Below, in pieces: positions 1-7,886 of a stretch of DNA of 64,000 bases. The stretch is taken from assembly GCF_020982545.1 (NCBI RefSeq), contig NZ_JAJKLK010000011.1, forward strand, positions 1 through 64,000, written 5' to 3'. Made by a program: the position numbers and the translations under genes. The DNA comes from Streptomyces sp. MNU76. GTDB taxonomy: Bacteria; Actinomycetota; Actinomycetes; Streptomycetales; Streptomycetaceae. A model generated the notes under the pieces. That model saw only the letters and a program-made list of their open reading frames with translations. It ran no database searches and had not been told where the DNA came from. Within the stretch, counting starts at the first letter, position 1; each line of letters begins with the position of its first letter.

Positions 1-49
1 CGCACCAGGCGGGGCCGGAGATCACCGTTCCCAGCGCCCTCATCCCAGC

Positions 50-78
50 AGCCCCAGGAACTCCGAGTTCCTGGGGCT
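50..78. terminator. Stem-loop upstream of the wblE remnant
   Basis: A perfect 12-bp stem (AGCCCCAGGAAC / GTTCCTGGGGCT) encloses a 5-nt loop and ends 29 bp before the wblE start. It has no T-run, as is common for actinobacterial terminators. It probably ends transcription of a gene to the left of the window. Confidence 0.65.
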
Positions 79-107
79 GTCCGTATCTGGATCACAACGG
101 AGGACCC

Positions 108-285
108 ATGCAGGACTTCTACGATCTCGTCAACCTCTCTGCTGCCCACAGGCCCGCCGCTGGGTCCGGCGTGGACTGGCGGCACAACGCGGTGTGCCGC
201 GAGGAGGACCCCGAGCTCTTCTTCCCGATCGGCAACACCGGTCCCGCGCTGCTGCAGATCGAGGAGGCCAAGGCCGTCTGCCGCC
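108..285 (+). pseudogene. wblE: wblE/whiB1-type WhiB-like regulator, 5' fragment, split by a mobile element
   Basis: WhiB-like proteins are small Fe-S transcription factors that bind a [4Fe-4S] cluster through four cysteines and partner the primary sigma factor. This piece holds the N-terminal half: DWRHNAVCREEDPELFFPIG and the second cysteine in AKAVC. The frame then runs into foreign DNA and stops at 299. The other half (CPVIEQC, GVWGG turn, basic tail) lies at 6011-6159. Removing 286-6016 restores one frame (AVCRRCPVIEQC). From ATG 108, with GGAGGA 4 nt upstream, the product would be 106 residues. From GTG 171 it would be 85, the usual WblE/WhiB1 length. The residues match the WblE/WhiB1 subgroup closely. 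WhiB1 is essential in mycobacteria, so another copy presumably exists elsewhere in the genome. Confidence 0.9.
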
Positions 286-295
286 TTCTCTGGGG
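280..295. repeat. Left end of Tn554-like element: GCCGCC core plus terminal repeat
   Basis: GCCGCC (280-285) is followed by TTCTCTGGGG (286-295). The same hexamer occurs at 6011-6016, and the reverse complement of the 10-mer occurs at 6001-6010. Together they mark the exact insertion point inside the wblE reading frame. Confidence 0.85.
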
Positions 296-394
296 GTAAC
301 CGTGTGGCGCGAGGCGAGTGAAGACCACTTTGTGCAGCTCAGCGCCGGTGTGATCGACAGTATCGTGTGCAACACCTGTGGCGCCAGGGCCGCA

Positions 395-868
395 TCAGGC
401 AGGTCCTGGTTCGTTTCGCCGTGCGAGCCGCGCACGAGCAGCCTCGTGAGCGCTGCGCAGTAGCTGCATGACCGTGTCCGTCGTCCTCTCACCGGGATTG
501 ATGACGGAGATCCAGCTGAGCGTGCCGTATACCGGATGCGGCATCAAACTGTCGGCGGCCGCGTAGTCACGAGGACGGCTGATGCTGCGCGGCTCCTCTC
601 CAGTGAGCTCCTGGAACATCGCGCGGTCGATGTGGACGTTCACGCGCCAGCGGCCCGGAGGGTCCAGGTCGGAAGCATCGTCGTCGGGGTAGTTCTTGGT
701 GACGATCGTCCCGTAGGGCTGAACGTTCTTGGGCATCTGGCCGTCGGGGGCGTAGTAGAAGAACGCGTCCCCCCAGGCGAGTTCAGGGAAGTCGCTTCCC
801 GGTTCCGGGATAAGCACAAGTGCGCCGTCGAGGCCTCGCACGGTCGCGATGATCTGTTCCATACTCAT
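395..868 (-). CDS. DUF6194 family protein
   Basis: A 157-residue soluble protein of the actinobacterial DUF6194 family, recognised from its start (MSMEQIIATVRGLDGALVL), the WGDAFFYYAPDG segment and the TIVTKNYPDDD stretch. No enzymatic function is known to me. It is transcribed divergently from the MerR gene, with 20 bp between the two starts, so the MerR protein is the likely regulator of both. It is cargo of the Tn554-like element and could be the selectable or adaptive trait it carries. There are no transmembrane segments or signal peptide. Confidence 0.8.
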   Translation of the reverse strand: MSMEQIIATVRGLDGALVLIPEPGSDFPELAWGDAFFYYAPDGQMPKNVQPYGTIVTKNYPDDDASDLDPPGRWRVNVHIDRAMFQELTGEEPRSISRPRDYAAADSLMPHPVYGTLSWISVINPGERTTDTVMQLLRSAHEAARARLARRNEPGPA

Positions 869-894
869 GGTTCAAGCATTACCTTCAAGTGCTT
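866..894. promoter_or_regulatory. Candidate MerR operator between divergent genes
   Basis: The 20-bp gap between the DUF6194 start (868) and the MerR start (889) contains ACCTTCAAGT (881-890). This resembles half of a typical MerR-family operator (ACTTGAAGGT on the other strand). There are also direct copies of TTCAAG at 871 and 884 and a short inverted repeat AAGCA/TGCTT (874-878/890-894). The position allows one MerR dimer to control both genes. This is inference. Confidence 0.45.
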
Positions 895-1686
895 ATGTGG
901 GGTTTGCCGGTGGACGAGACCACGAGCGGTTGGCGACGAGTACCGCTGAGAACAGTCGATGTCGCCAGAGAGTCGGGGTACTCGGTGCAACAGGTTCGCG
1001 ACCTGGAGCGGCTGGGAGTCATTCCCCCAGCCGCTCGATCGAGCAACGGTTACCGCTCATACACATCAGCTCACGTGCATGCTCTTCGCGCCTATCGCGG
1101 ACTCGCCGGTGCTGTTGGGCCTGTCGCAGCCCGGCAGATGCTCGCGGCGCTGCGGACGGAGTCGATCGCGGCGGCAGCCTCGGCGGTCAGCGCGGTGCAC
1201 GTTCGGCTCGCGCGGGAACGGGACGAGGCTCTGCGTGCTCAACAAGCGTTGCGTGCGATCCAGGGTGAGACGAACACACCCGAGTTCGAGCAGGAGAGCG
1301 ACGCGATGACGATCACGCAGCTGGCCGCAGCGCTCGACGTCCGTCCCTCAACCCTGCGGTTCTGGGAGCAGGAAGGACTCGTCATCCCCGAGCGAGTGAC
1401 GTCACTGCGGGCACGTCGTTACGTGCTTTCAGCGATCAGAGCGGCCCGAATCGTCGCGGCCCTCCGCGGCACCGGTTACGGCATTCCCGCAGTACGCGAC
1501 ATCATGGGCTCCCTGCACCAGCTCGACGGCCTGGGAGAGACCCAACGCATCCTGCAACAACGTCTCGACCAGATCGCCATGCGGACCGTGGCACTACTCC
1601 GAGCGGGCGCAGACTTGGCAGCCGTTGTCACGTCCGCTCAGGAACCGCCGATCGCCCGAGAGCCCCCGGACCGCCTCGCGTGCTGA
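889..1686 (+). CDS. MerR family regulator with two MerR-type HTH domains
   Basis: A 265-residue protein with two winged-helix MerR domains. The first spans about residues 20-90 (RTVDVARESGYSVQQVRDLERLG) and the second about 135-205 (TITQLAAALDVRPSTLRFWEQEG), each followed by a helical region. Most MerR proteins have one such domain and dimerise, so this looks like an internal duplication. GTG 889 is the first start in frame; ATG 895 is an alternative. It lies divergently beside DUF6194 inside the Tn554-like element and probably senses a ligand and regulates the pair. No cysteine-based metal site is evident at the C terminus. Confidence 0.85.
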   Translation: MLMWGLPVDETTSGWRRVPLRTVDVARESGYSVQQVRDLERLGVIPPAARSSNGYRSYTSAHVHALRAYRGLAGAVGPVAARQMLAALRTESIAAAASAVSAVHVRLARERDEALRAQQALRAIQGETNTPEFEQESDAMTITQLAAALDVRPSTLRFWEQEGLVIPERVTSLRARRYVLSAIRAARIVAALRGTGYGIPAVRDIMGSLHQLDGLGETQRILQQRLDQIAMRTVALLRAGADLAAVVTSAQEPPIAREPPDRLAC

Positions 1687-1706
1687 CGATCGGGTCGGTG
1701 ACTGAC

Positions 1707-2231
1707 TCAGCCGCGCTGGTTCAGAGCTCTGGTCAGATCCCGGTTGGCCTCCCTCGCGGCACCGAGATCGGACCGGGCCTCCTCCAGCGCGGAGGTCAGT
1801 TCGACATTGTGCTGCTCCAGCCTCGTGATCTTCCGCTGGAGCTCGTCGATGTCCGCTGGGGCTCCGAGCCCGGACTCCTGCCATGCCTGAGCTCCCAGCG
1901 CCTGCGACAGCCGCTTCTCCAGCTGCTGGACGCGAGCGGCCAGGCGGGTGTTGCGGGCCTGGGCGTTGGCGAGGTCGGCCTGGAGCGAGGCCCGGCTGAC
2001 CGGTGAGCCGCCGGCCGGGTCCTGGGCTGCCGGTTCGAGTTCTGCAGCGTGGACGATTTCGAGCAGGTCGCGATGGCGGTAGAGGAAGCTGCGGTCAACT
2101 CCGGCTTGCCGGGCGATGGCCGAGACGCTGATCGGGGTGCCGTTCTTCGCGGCGTTCCTGACCGCTGTGGCCACCCGCTGGCGGCGGCGCTCGGAGTTGG
2201 CCTGACGGCCGTCTCGCATGGTGGGGCTCAT
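1707..2231 (-). CDS. tnpC: TnpC-like protein (DUF6262) of the Tn554-like element
   Basis: A 174-residue protein with a basic N-terminal helix-turn-helix (TPISVSAIARQAGVDRSFLYRH, about residues 30-55) and a long coiled coil (about 85-170, rich in L, E, R and A). DUF6262 proteins of this form are the third gene of Tn554-like modules. In Tn554, TnpC influences the efficiency and orientation of insertion. The start overlaps the stop of tnpB by 4 nt (ATGA), showing translational coupling. It probably binds DNA with the two recombinases. Confidence 0.85.
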   Translation of the reverse strand: MSPTMRDGRQANSERRRQRVATAVRNAAKNGTPISVSAIARQAGVDRSFLYRHRDLLEIVHAAELEPAAQDPAGGSPVSRASLQADLANAQARNTRLAARVQQLEKRLSQALGAQAWQESGLGAPADIDELQRKITRLEQHNVELTSALEEARSDLGAAREANRDLTRALNQRG

Positions 2232-4714
2232 GGGAGTCTCCAGGGACGGACGTCGGGCATGGGCTGGGCGATTCGCGGCATGCCGAGCATGACAGTGCGG
2301 CTGCGGCGTACCACCGCGACGGCTTCCTCGATCTGGGAGCGTTCCTCGGGTGAGAGGTCGTCGAGGTCGGCCTTGACCCGGCTGATCAGGCGGCGGACCC
2401 GGCGGATCTCTTCCTCGGAGGGCACCGCTTCACTGCGGGCCCAGTCGTCGGCCTCGAAGGCTGACATCAGCCGTTCTCGGCTGCGGAGCAGGTCATCGAG
2501 GTATCGCTCCAGGTCGGGAAGGTAGGAGGCGTCGGTGCGGAAGTGGTCGCAGCCGACGCAGCGGAAGCGGAGCGGGCAGCTCTGTCCGCCGGCCGCGACG
2601 TTGTGGGGCTCCAGGCAGATGCCGTAGGCCGTGGCGACCTCTCCGATGGCTCGCCGCACGTGCTCGGAGTCGAGCAGGCCCTGGGCCTTGCGCCAGACAC
2701 GGGTGCCGTGCCGGTCGAACTGCAGGGCGGTGACGCGGTCGACGGCTTCGCGCCGTCGTTCCTGGTTGACGCGGTAATAGGACTGTGTGGTGGAGAGTTC
2801 GCGATGGTCCATCAAATCCTTGAGGACATCGGGTGCGATGCCGGCGTCGGCGTGCCGTTGTGCGTAGCTGTGCCGGTAGGCGTAGGGGAAGATTTTGGAC
2901 TTGTCGAACGGCAGCAGCCGCGTGACGTGCTTCCCGTCGAGCTCGACGACGACCGGGATCATGATGTCGGGCAGTGCGTCGACCCATGCCCGGTGCTGGT
3001 CCCCGATCGTGCCGATGGACTTCTTCCCTTCGGGGTTGGCCACGGGGCTCGGCAGGAGTCTGAGCATGCTGGTCGGGGTGTCGGGGAACCGTTCGCGGAC
3101 CCGTTTCTGCTGTTCGGTGATGATGGCGGCGGTCGCCTTGGCGATCGGCAGGCGTCGGCCGAGCCGGTAGTTCTTGTGGTTGTCGTAGAGCAAAATGAGG
3201 GAGCCGTCGGGGTCCGTGGTCAGGCAGTCCCAGGGCAGTTTGGCGATCTCGTCGGGCCGCCGACCGGTGTCGATCAGCAACTCGGTGGCGACACGGATCT
3301 CGCGGTAGCTGGTCTTTTCCAACCGGTCCAGGTTGTCGCAGAGTTCGCGCATCACCTCGTCCGGCAGGTCCTTGCCGGCCTCGGTGTCTTCGGGCTCGTC
3401 CGGGATGTCCTGCACAGACAGCGCGAAACTCGCAGGGAGCCCGTCCAGTATCTCGCCGTGGGCGGTCAGGCCCAGGACGCGGATCCTGTTGAGGATCTGC
3501 CGGACGGACCGGATCACGTGGACCCGGTGGTAGGCCCCGAACACGCCGGTCTCGGTGAGGAAGGCCATCCGGGTGCAGAAGTTGTCGATGTCGGTGCGGC
3601 TGAGAAGCCGCGGCTGGTGTCCCCCGTCCTCACGCTGCAGCCGCAGGGACTCCGAGAGCCGCTCCATGCCCCGGATCGTGTTCTGCAGAGAGGAGGCGAC
3701 GTGCTGGCCCCGGCGCCGCGGCAGCTCGTCGTAGGCCCATACCTTGACCGCTTCCCGGAAGGCCTTCTGATGGATCTTGGTGAAGTTGAGCGTGCCGCTG
3801 TGCCCGAAGACGACCAGGTCCCAGATGTCCTTGAGGCGTTCGGTCTCCGGAGTCGTCCCCAACCGGCGCAGGGCGGTCCGGGCAACCCTGACGATCATTC
3901 CGAGGTCGTCGATCAGGCCCACGCGGTCCAGGTCCGCGTCGTCGAGCGCTTCCAGGCTCGGGATCTGGAGGATACGCACTCGGTCGCAGATCGTGCGGAA
4001 CCGGTGGTCGCGGGTCTTCACCTCGCGCGCGGTGCGGACCTGGAGGCTGTAGAGGAGCTCGGCGACGAGCCGGTCGGGCAGGCCGCGCAGGCTGATCTCC
4101 CGGTCCACGGCCACCGCAGGCGTCGTCCGACGCCACTTGTCCTCGTCACCGTCGAAAGTGCCGCGCTTGCGCTCGATGACCAGCCGCGAGGCGTGCACGT
4201 CGCAGTAGAGGTTTCCCTCTCTGCTGCGCATCCGGTAGCAGGAGGCGACGTGGCAGGGGCCGATGGCCGGCAGCGGACGCAGATCCGGGCGGCCGAGGAA
4301 GTCCTCCATGGTCAGATTGCTCGATCTCGCCCAGTGGTACTGGTGCGCGGGACACAGCCTGGCGGCGACCGACCGTCGTGGACGCTCGCACTGCTCCACC
4401 TCGCAGAGCTTCTGGCCGATACTGCGAAGCCGGCCCGTTCGGCCCCGGGCGGTGAAGTCCTCCAGGGACAGCCCGGACCGCCTCCAGCGGTTCATACAAC
4501 CGACGCATATCGGCTCACCGAGCGGGGTGCCCTTCACGCACCCGGGGATCTCGCAATCCGGCATCCCCAGCACCGGATGGCTGGCGGGATAGCGAGCAAC
4601 CCGCACCTCCCAGTCCCAGCTCAGAAGGCTCAGGAAGTCGGCGTCCAGCGCGTCGATGATCTCGCTGGTCCGCAGATCCTGCAGTTCACGGGCCAGAGGA
4701 AGAGGCGTCGCCAT
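2228..4714 (-). CDS. tnpB: TnpB-like large tyrosine recombinase
   Basis: An 828-residue site-specific recombinase. The N-terminal third has several zinc-binding Cys/His clusters (CEIPGCVKG, CVGCMNRW, CEVEQC, CPAHQYHW, CHVASC). A tyrosine-recombinase catalytic domain follows, with DTGRRPDEI (first Arg, about residue 480), HSYAQR (His-x-x-Arg, about 615) and MDHRELSTTQSYY (His and nucleophile Tyr, about 635-648). A second Cys cluster lies near residues 700-730 (CPLRFRCVGCDHF). It overlaps tnpA by one base and tnpC by four, so all three are one operon. It acts with TnpA in cutting and joining the element ends at the 6-bp core. Confidence 0.88.
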   Translation of the reverse strand: MATPLPLARELQDLRTSEIIDALDADFLSLLSWDWEVRVARYPASHPVLGMPDCEIPGCVKGTPLGEPICVGCMNRWRRSGLSLEDFTARGRTGRLRSIGQKLCEVEQCERPRRSVAARLCPAHQYHWARSSNLTMEDFLGRPDLRPLPAIGPCHVASCYRMRSREGNLYCDVHASRLVIERKRGTFDGDEDKWRRTTPAVAVDREISLRGLPDRLVAELLYSLQVRTAREVKTRDHRFRTICDRVRILQIPSLEALDDADLDRVGLIDDLGMIVRVARTALRRLGTTPETERLKDIWDLVVFGHSGTLNFTKIHQKAFREAVKVWAYDELPRRRGQHVASSLQNTIRGMERLSESLRLQREDGGHQPRLLSRTDIDNFCTRMAFLTETGVFGAYHRVHVIRSVRQILNRIRVLGLTAHGEILDGLPASFALSVQDIPDEPEDTEAGKDLPDEVMRELCDNLDRLEKTSYREIRVATELLIDTGRRPDEIAKLPWDCLTTDPDGSLILLYDNHKNYRLGRRLPIAKATAAIITEQQKRVRERFPDTPTSMLRLLPSPVANPEGKKSIGTIGDQHRAWVDALPDIMIPVVVELDGKHVTRLLPFDKSKIFPYAYRHSYAQRHADAGIAPDVLKDLMDHRELSTTQSYYRVNQERRREAVDRVTALQFDRHGTRVWRKAQGLLDSEHVRRAIGEVATAYGICLEPHNVAAGGQSCPLRFRCVGCDHFRTDASYLPDLERYLDDLLRSRERLMSAFEADDWARSEAVPSEEEIRRVRRLISRVKADLDDLSPEERSQIEEAVAVVRRSRTVMLGMPRIAQPMPDVRPWRLP

Positions 4715-5922
4715 CAGCTCTCCTCCAGACCGCGGCGGGCCCGCGGTGAGGGGACACGCTCGATCGCCTCACGCAGCCGGGACCGGTCAGGTATCAGATA
4801 CGGTCGCGGTGACTCCGGGTGATCCTGACCGAGCAGGGCCTGCACCTCGTCCAGCGTGCCGCCGGCGTCCGAGACGTTGCTGCCGAACGCACGGCGGGCC
4901 ATGTGCGGGCCCACCTTCCGCGACAGCTTTGCCCGCTCGCCCAGGCGCTCGAACAGCTCGCCCATCGCGTCGGGCGTCATCGGGGTGCCCAGCGGTTCAC
5001 GGAACAGGTTCACCAGCAGGAAGTCGCTGCCGCCGGTTCCGAGGATCTGCTGGCGCTCGTCGATGTACTGGTCGAAGGCCTGGACGACGAGGAAGTCCAC
5101 CGGCTGGGTCCATGCCTTCTTCGACTTCGACCAAGCGCCGTTGTGGTTGTCCCGGCGGCGAACGTGCAGGTGAGGGCCTTCGTAGTCGCAGCCCAACGCC
5201 TTTGAATCGGGCAGCAGATGGCAGTCGCTGCGGCGAAGGCCCGCTACCTGGCCGCGGCGCAGGCCGACTCGGCCGTGCAGCAGTACGATCAGCCGGTCCC
5301 GCGCGTTGCGGCACTCAAGGAACATCGCCACCAGCTCGTCGTCGGTGGCCCGGTCGACATCCGCCTCCGGCTCCTGCACCCGATGCCGGGCCCGCAGCCG
5401 GTAGGACAGCCCCGAGTCCTCACCCTGCGCCTCCAGCGGCAGGTCACGGCTGTCGGCCAGTTCATAGATCTGTCCCAGCACCGACCGGGGCGCCTCACCC
5501 ACCGACACGGCGTACGACAACAGCCCACGCACCGCGGTCAGTACCCCGTTCATCCGCCGTTCCCTTCGGGCCGGATCGGCCCCGGGCCCCAACACCACCG
5601 AGGCCGGTTCGCCGTCCCTCGTCGACGGCGTGAACTTCAACCAGACCATGAACAGGCCCAAGTCCCGGGCTGCCTGCGGCCATTGCCGCCCCGTCCGCCT
5701 GCACCACAGCAGGTACAGGGCTACGCCACCGGCGTACGCCTTCGTCGTCAGCTCGGCCCGGCTCCGGCCAAACCGCAAGAACCTCAGCCACTGGTCAGCG
5801 ACCGGCACCACCTGGAGGTCGTCGTCCACGACCGTCCAGTACCGCACTCCAGACGGCAACTCCACAGGAAAGGCCCGCACATGCAACTCCATGATTCGAC
5901 GGTTGATGCAACAACCCGCCAC
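4714..5922 (-). CDS. tnpA: TnpA-like tyrosine recombinase/integrase
   Basis: A 402-residue tyrosine recombinase with an N-terminal SAM-like core-binding domain (about 30-140) and a C-terminal catalytic domain: VGLRRGQVAGL (Arg I, about 220), HMARRAFGSN (His-x-x-Arg, about 345), and LLGQDHPESPRPYL (His and Tyr, about 370-385). It is first in the tnpABC operon, about 88 bp from the right end of the element, as in Tn554. The listed start is the most upstream. ATG 5892 (MELHVRAF) is an alternative, and neither has a clear ribosome site. Confidence 0.88.
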   Translation of the reverse strand: MAGCCINRRIMELHVRAFPVELPSGVRYWTVVDDDLQVVPVADQWLRFLRFGRSRAELTTKAYAGGVALYLLWCRRTGRQWPQAARDLGLFMVWLKFTPSTRDGEPASVVLGPGADPARRERRMNGVLTAVRGLLSYAVSVGEAPRSVLGQIYELADSRDLPLEAQGEDSGLSYRLRARHRVQEPEADVDRATDDELVAMFLECRNARDRLIVLLHGRVGLRRGQVAGLRRSDCHLLPDSKALGCDYEGPHLHVRRRDNHNGAWSKSKKAWTQPVDFLVVQAFDQYIDERQQILGTGGSDFLLVNLFREPLGTPMTPDAMGELFERLGERAKLSRKVGPHMARRAFGSNVSDAGGTLDEVQALLGQDHPESPRPYLIPDRSRLREAIERVPSPRARRGLEES

Positions 5923-6000
5923 AGAGCTACAGCCCCCAAGAACGAGTCTCAGAAGATCAACTTAGCCTCCTCCTGCAACAACACACCACGCAGGTCAGCA

Positions 6001-6016
6001 CCCCAGAGAAGCCGCC
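6001..6016. repeat. Right end of Tn554-like element: terminal repeat plus GCCGCC core
   Basis: CCCCAGAGAA (6001-6010) is the inverted copy of the left end. It is followed directly by the second GCCGCC hexamer (6011-6016), after which the wblE frame resumes. Confidence 0.85.
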
Positions 6017-6159
6017 GCTGCCCCGTCATCGAGCAGTGCCTCCAGTGGGCCGTCGAGTCGGGCGAGGACGCCGGCGTGTGGGGCGGACTGAGCGAGGACG
6101 AGCGTCGCGCGATGAAGCGCCGTGCGGCTCGTAACCGCGCTCGCAAGGCCAGCGCCTGA
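6011..6159 (+). pseudogene. wblE: wblE/whiB1-type regulator, 3' fragment
   Basis: This is the missing C-terminal half of the WhiB-like gene that begins at 108. It carries the C-x2-C-x5-C part (RRCPVIEQC), the GVWGGLSEDERRAMKRR segment that contacts sigma factor and DNA in this family, and the basic tail. It has no start codon or ribosome site of its own and is not expected to be expressed as a functional protein. The next gene starts 40 bp downstream on the same strand. Confidence 0.9.
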
Positions 6160-6198
6160 CAGCCCACCCCACTCCCGCCCTGACCTGAGGAGAACGAG

Positions 6199-6402
6199 GT
6201 GCCTCTGCCCGCGTGGCTCGACAGCCAACTCGCCGCTGCCCAGGCCGAAACGGAGAACGACGGCACGACGTGGTCCGCGTTCGTCACCACTGATGACGGG
6301 CTCGCTCCGATCGTTGGCGCTCACGACCAAGAGCACGCTCAGCGGTGGCTCGACGAGTCCGGGGGCACCGGCTTCGTCGCCCGCAGCCGCCGCGCGAGCT
6401 GA
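6199..6402 (+). CDS. Small hypothetical protein
   Basis: A 67-residue protein starting at GTG 6199, 40 bp after the wblE remnant, with a purine-rich ribosome site (GAGGAGAACGAG). It is rich in W, A, D and E, with no membrane segment or recognised domain. Its position suggests that it was read with wblE before the insertion. Its function is unknown. Confidence 0.55.
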   Translation: MPLPAWLDSQLAAAQAETENDGTTWSAFVTTDDGLAPIVGAHDQEHAQRWLDESGGTGFVARSRRAS

Positions 6403-6588
6403 CGGACGATTTGCCCGCTGTCCCGGCGGGCGCGCAACACGACAACGCACGCTCCCCCCTGCTCAGCCCGTCGTCACCGGCCCGGTCCCGGCCAGTCCGG
6501 TGGCGGCGGAGAACGCAGGGACCACCCCAGCGCCCTGGCGCTCGCTCCCGGTCCACCCCCGTCCCCGACACCCTGAGGGAGTTCCTCC

Positions 6589-6807
6589 ATGACCGCGACC
6601 ACCTCGTCGTTGTGCCGGCACGAGCCGACGTGCCCGCCTGCAGGCAGCCCGGACCGCGAGGCCGCGCAGACCGTGGCCACCCACCCGGAGCAGGGCTGGA
6701 GCCTGCTGTGCAACGGCCTCTTCGTCTTCGACGACACCGGTGAGCTGCTGCCCGACGGACGGATCACCGGTCCGCGGCGTCCCACGCCGGCCTCCGTGAC
6801 CGCCTGA
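6589..6807 (+). CDS. DUF5999 family protein
   Basis: A 72-residue protein of the streptomycete DUF5999 family, recognised by CRHEPTCPPAG near residues 9-19 and by HPEQGWSLLCNGLFVFDDTG. The C-x5-C motif could bind a metal, but no function is established. A clear ribosome site (GAGGGAG) precedes ATG 6589. Members are common on actinomycete chromosomes and plasmids, often near WhiB-like or regulatory genes. Confidence 0.85.
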   Translation: MTATTSSLCRHEPTCPPAGSPDREAAQTVATHPEQGWSLLCNGLFVFDDTGELLPDGRITGPRRPTPASVTA

Positions 6808-6846
6808 TCCCTTCCTGGTCAGCCCGCCCTGCTTCTGCCTGTGAGT

Positions 6847-6867
6847 CCGGGAGGGTCCCGGGCTTTT
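6847..6867 (+). terminator. Short stem-loop with T-run
   Basis: CCGGGA-GGG-TCCCGG (6847-6861) is followed by GCTTTT, a compact intrinsic terminator between the DUF5999 gene and the gene at 6885. Confidence 0.6.
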
Positions 6868-6884
6868 CGATCATTGGAGGATCG

Positions 6885-7664
6885 ATGGCTGAGCTCATTC
6901 CCCTCAAGACACCGCTGGACGACACCGGTCTGTCCCACCACCGGCCCGGCACCGCGACGAGTACCGCCGCGGCCGCGGACATCTCCCGCTACCACCACCC
7001 GCTCTTCCTCCGGTCCGAACCCGGACGCTTCGAGGGCTGGGTGACGTACTCCTTCCGCGCGTTCACCGGCCTGGAAGAGCAGCCGCAGATGTCGATCGAG
7101 GCCATCCGGGACACGACGCTGACCCGCGAGCAGTCCGCCGAGCTGTCGAACGAGTACGAGGCCGCGCGGGTCCTGTGGTCGAAGGCGCGGTTACGGCGGC
7201 AGGCCGGACCGCTCCTGAAGCAGGCCGCGCCGATGTGGGAGGCCTGGACGGCCGCCCACGGACAACTCGTGGCCACTTTCCGCGAGTTCTGGACCACCGA
7301 GGACGGCCTCTGGCGCGCCCAGCTGCTGCGGCTCACCGACGCCGAACGCGCCGCCGAGGCCGCGGCTGAGGCCTTCGACGACATCGCGGAGAAGCTCACC
7401 CGGCTCGCCGAGGAGCAGATCCGGGTCGCGGGCGAGGACGATGACCTTCCGCTGAGCACCATCGCGAAGGAACTCGGTCTGGACGACTCCGACTGGCACA
7501 TCGCCTGGCACGGCGCCTACACCTCGTCCACGGCGGGTTGGCGCGGCATCGGCGACCGCCTCATCGACCGCGTCCACAAGGAGATCGACGCGCAGCGCGA
7601 GCGGCTGCGTGAGGTTCAGGTCCTGGCCGGCGACAGGGACCTGAGCGACAGCGAACTCGTCTGA
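6885..7664 (+). CDS. Hypothetical protein, mostly helical, with a TTA codon
   Basis: A 259-residue soluble protein that I do not recognise. The sequence is charged and predicted helical throughout, with a long Glu/Ala/Arg-rich stretch (about 95-190) and no membrane segment. It has a GGAGG ribosome site before ATG 6885. Leu-103 is encoded by TTA (7191-7193), the rare bldA-dependent codon of Streptomyces, so expression may depend on developmental stage. It precedes the transfer-type membrane protein gene, separated by a hairpin-rich spacer. Confidence 0.75.
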   Translation: MAELIPLKTPLDDTGLSHHRPGTATSTAAAADISRYHHPLFLRSEPGRFEGWVTYSFRAFTGLEEQPQMSIEAIRDTTLTREQSAELSNEYEAARVLWSKARLRRQAGPLLKQAAPMWEAWTAAHGQLVATFREFWTTEDGLWRAQLLRLTDAERAAEAAAEAFDDIAEKLTRLAEEQIRVAGEDDDLPLSTIAKELGLDDSDWHIAWHGAYTSSTAGWRGIGDRLIDRVHKEIDAQRERLREVQVLAGDRDLSDSELV

Positions 7665-7696
7665 CACCCACCCCGGAGCATCTCGCCCCGGGGCTG

Positions 7697-7848
7697 CCTG
7701 TCGGTCCTGCCGATTCACGTCGGCGGGACCGGCAGGGAGCAGCAGGGACTTTCCCCCGATCCCGTGCTCCACGGCCGGCCTCCCCCACGGGAGGCCGGCC
7801 GTCCTGCTGCCGGGCCCGGTACGACAGCTCCCCCGTACCGGGCCCGGC
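7697..7848. terminator. Three consecutive strong hairpins
   Basis: Three stem-loops lie end to end. 7697-7736 has 17-bp arms with two mismatches. 7771-7802 has perfect 14-bp arms and loop CCAC. 7809-7848 has perfect 15-bp arms (GCCGGGCCCGGTACG and its complement). At least one probably terminates transcription from 6885. Three in a row is more than a terminator needs and may be a structured leader of the gene at 7887. Confidence 0.6.
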
Positions 7849-7886
7849 TCCCCTTGTCCCCCAACTGCCGTCAGGAGTGAAGAACC

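Larger units (their letters stand above)
286..6010. mobile_element. Tn554-like three-recombinase element inserted in wblE
   Basis: This 5725-bp element is bounded by perfect 10-bp inverted repeats (TTCTCTGGGG ... CCCCAGAGAA) and by the hexamer GCCGCC on both sides. A 6-bp core matches the known Tn554 mechanism, in which tyrosine recombinases TnpA and TnpB with TnpC insert the element around a hexanucleotide. Contents: a DUF6194/MerR cargo pair at the left (395-1686) and the overlapping minus-strand operon tnpA-tnpB-tnpC (5922 to 1707). The tnpA end is about 90 bp from the right boundary. Excision of the element with one hexamer restores an intact wblE frame, which independently supports the boundaries. 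Confidence 0.85.

Noticed and set aside
2543..4822. Long plus-strand open frame (759 codons) opposite the tnpB gene
   Set aside because: It is the antisense shadow of tnpB in GC-rich DNA. It has no ribosome site and no recognisable domain, while the minus strand shows clear recombinase motifs.
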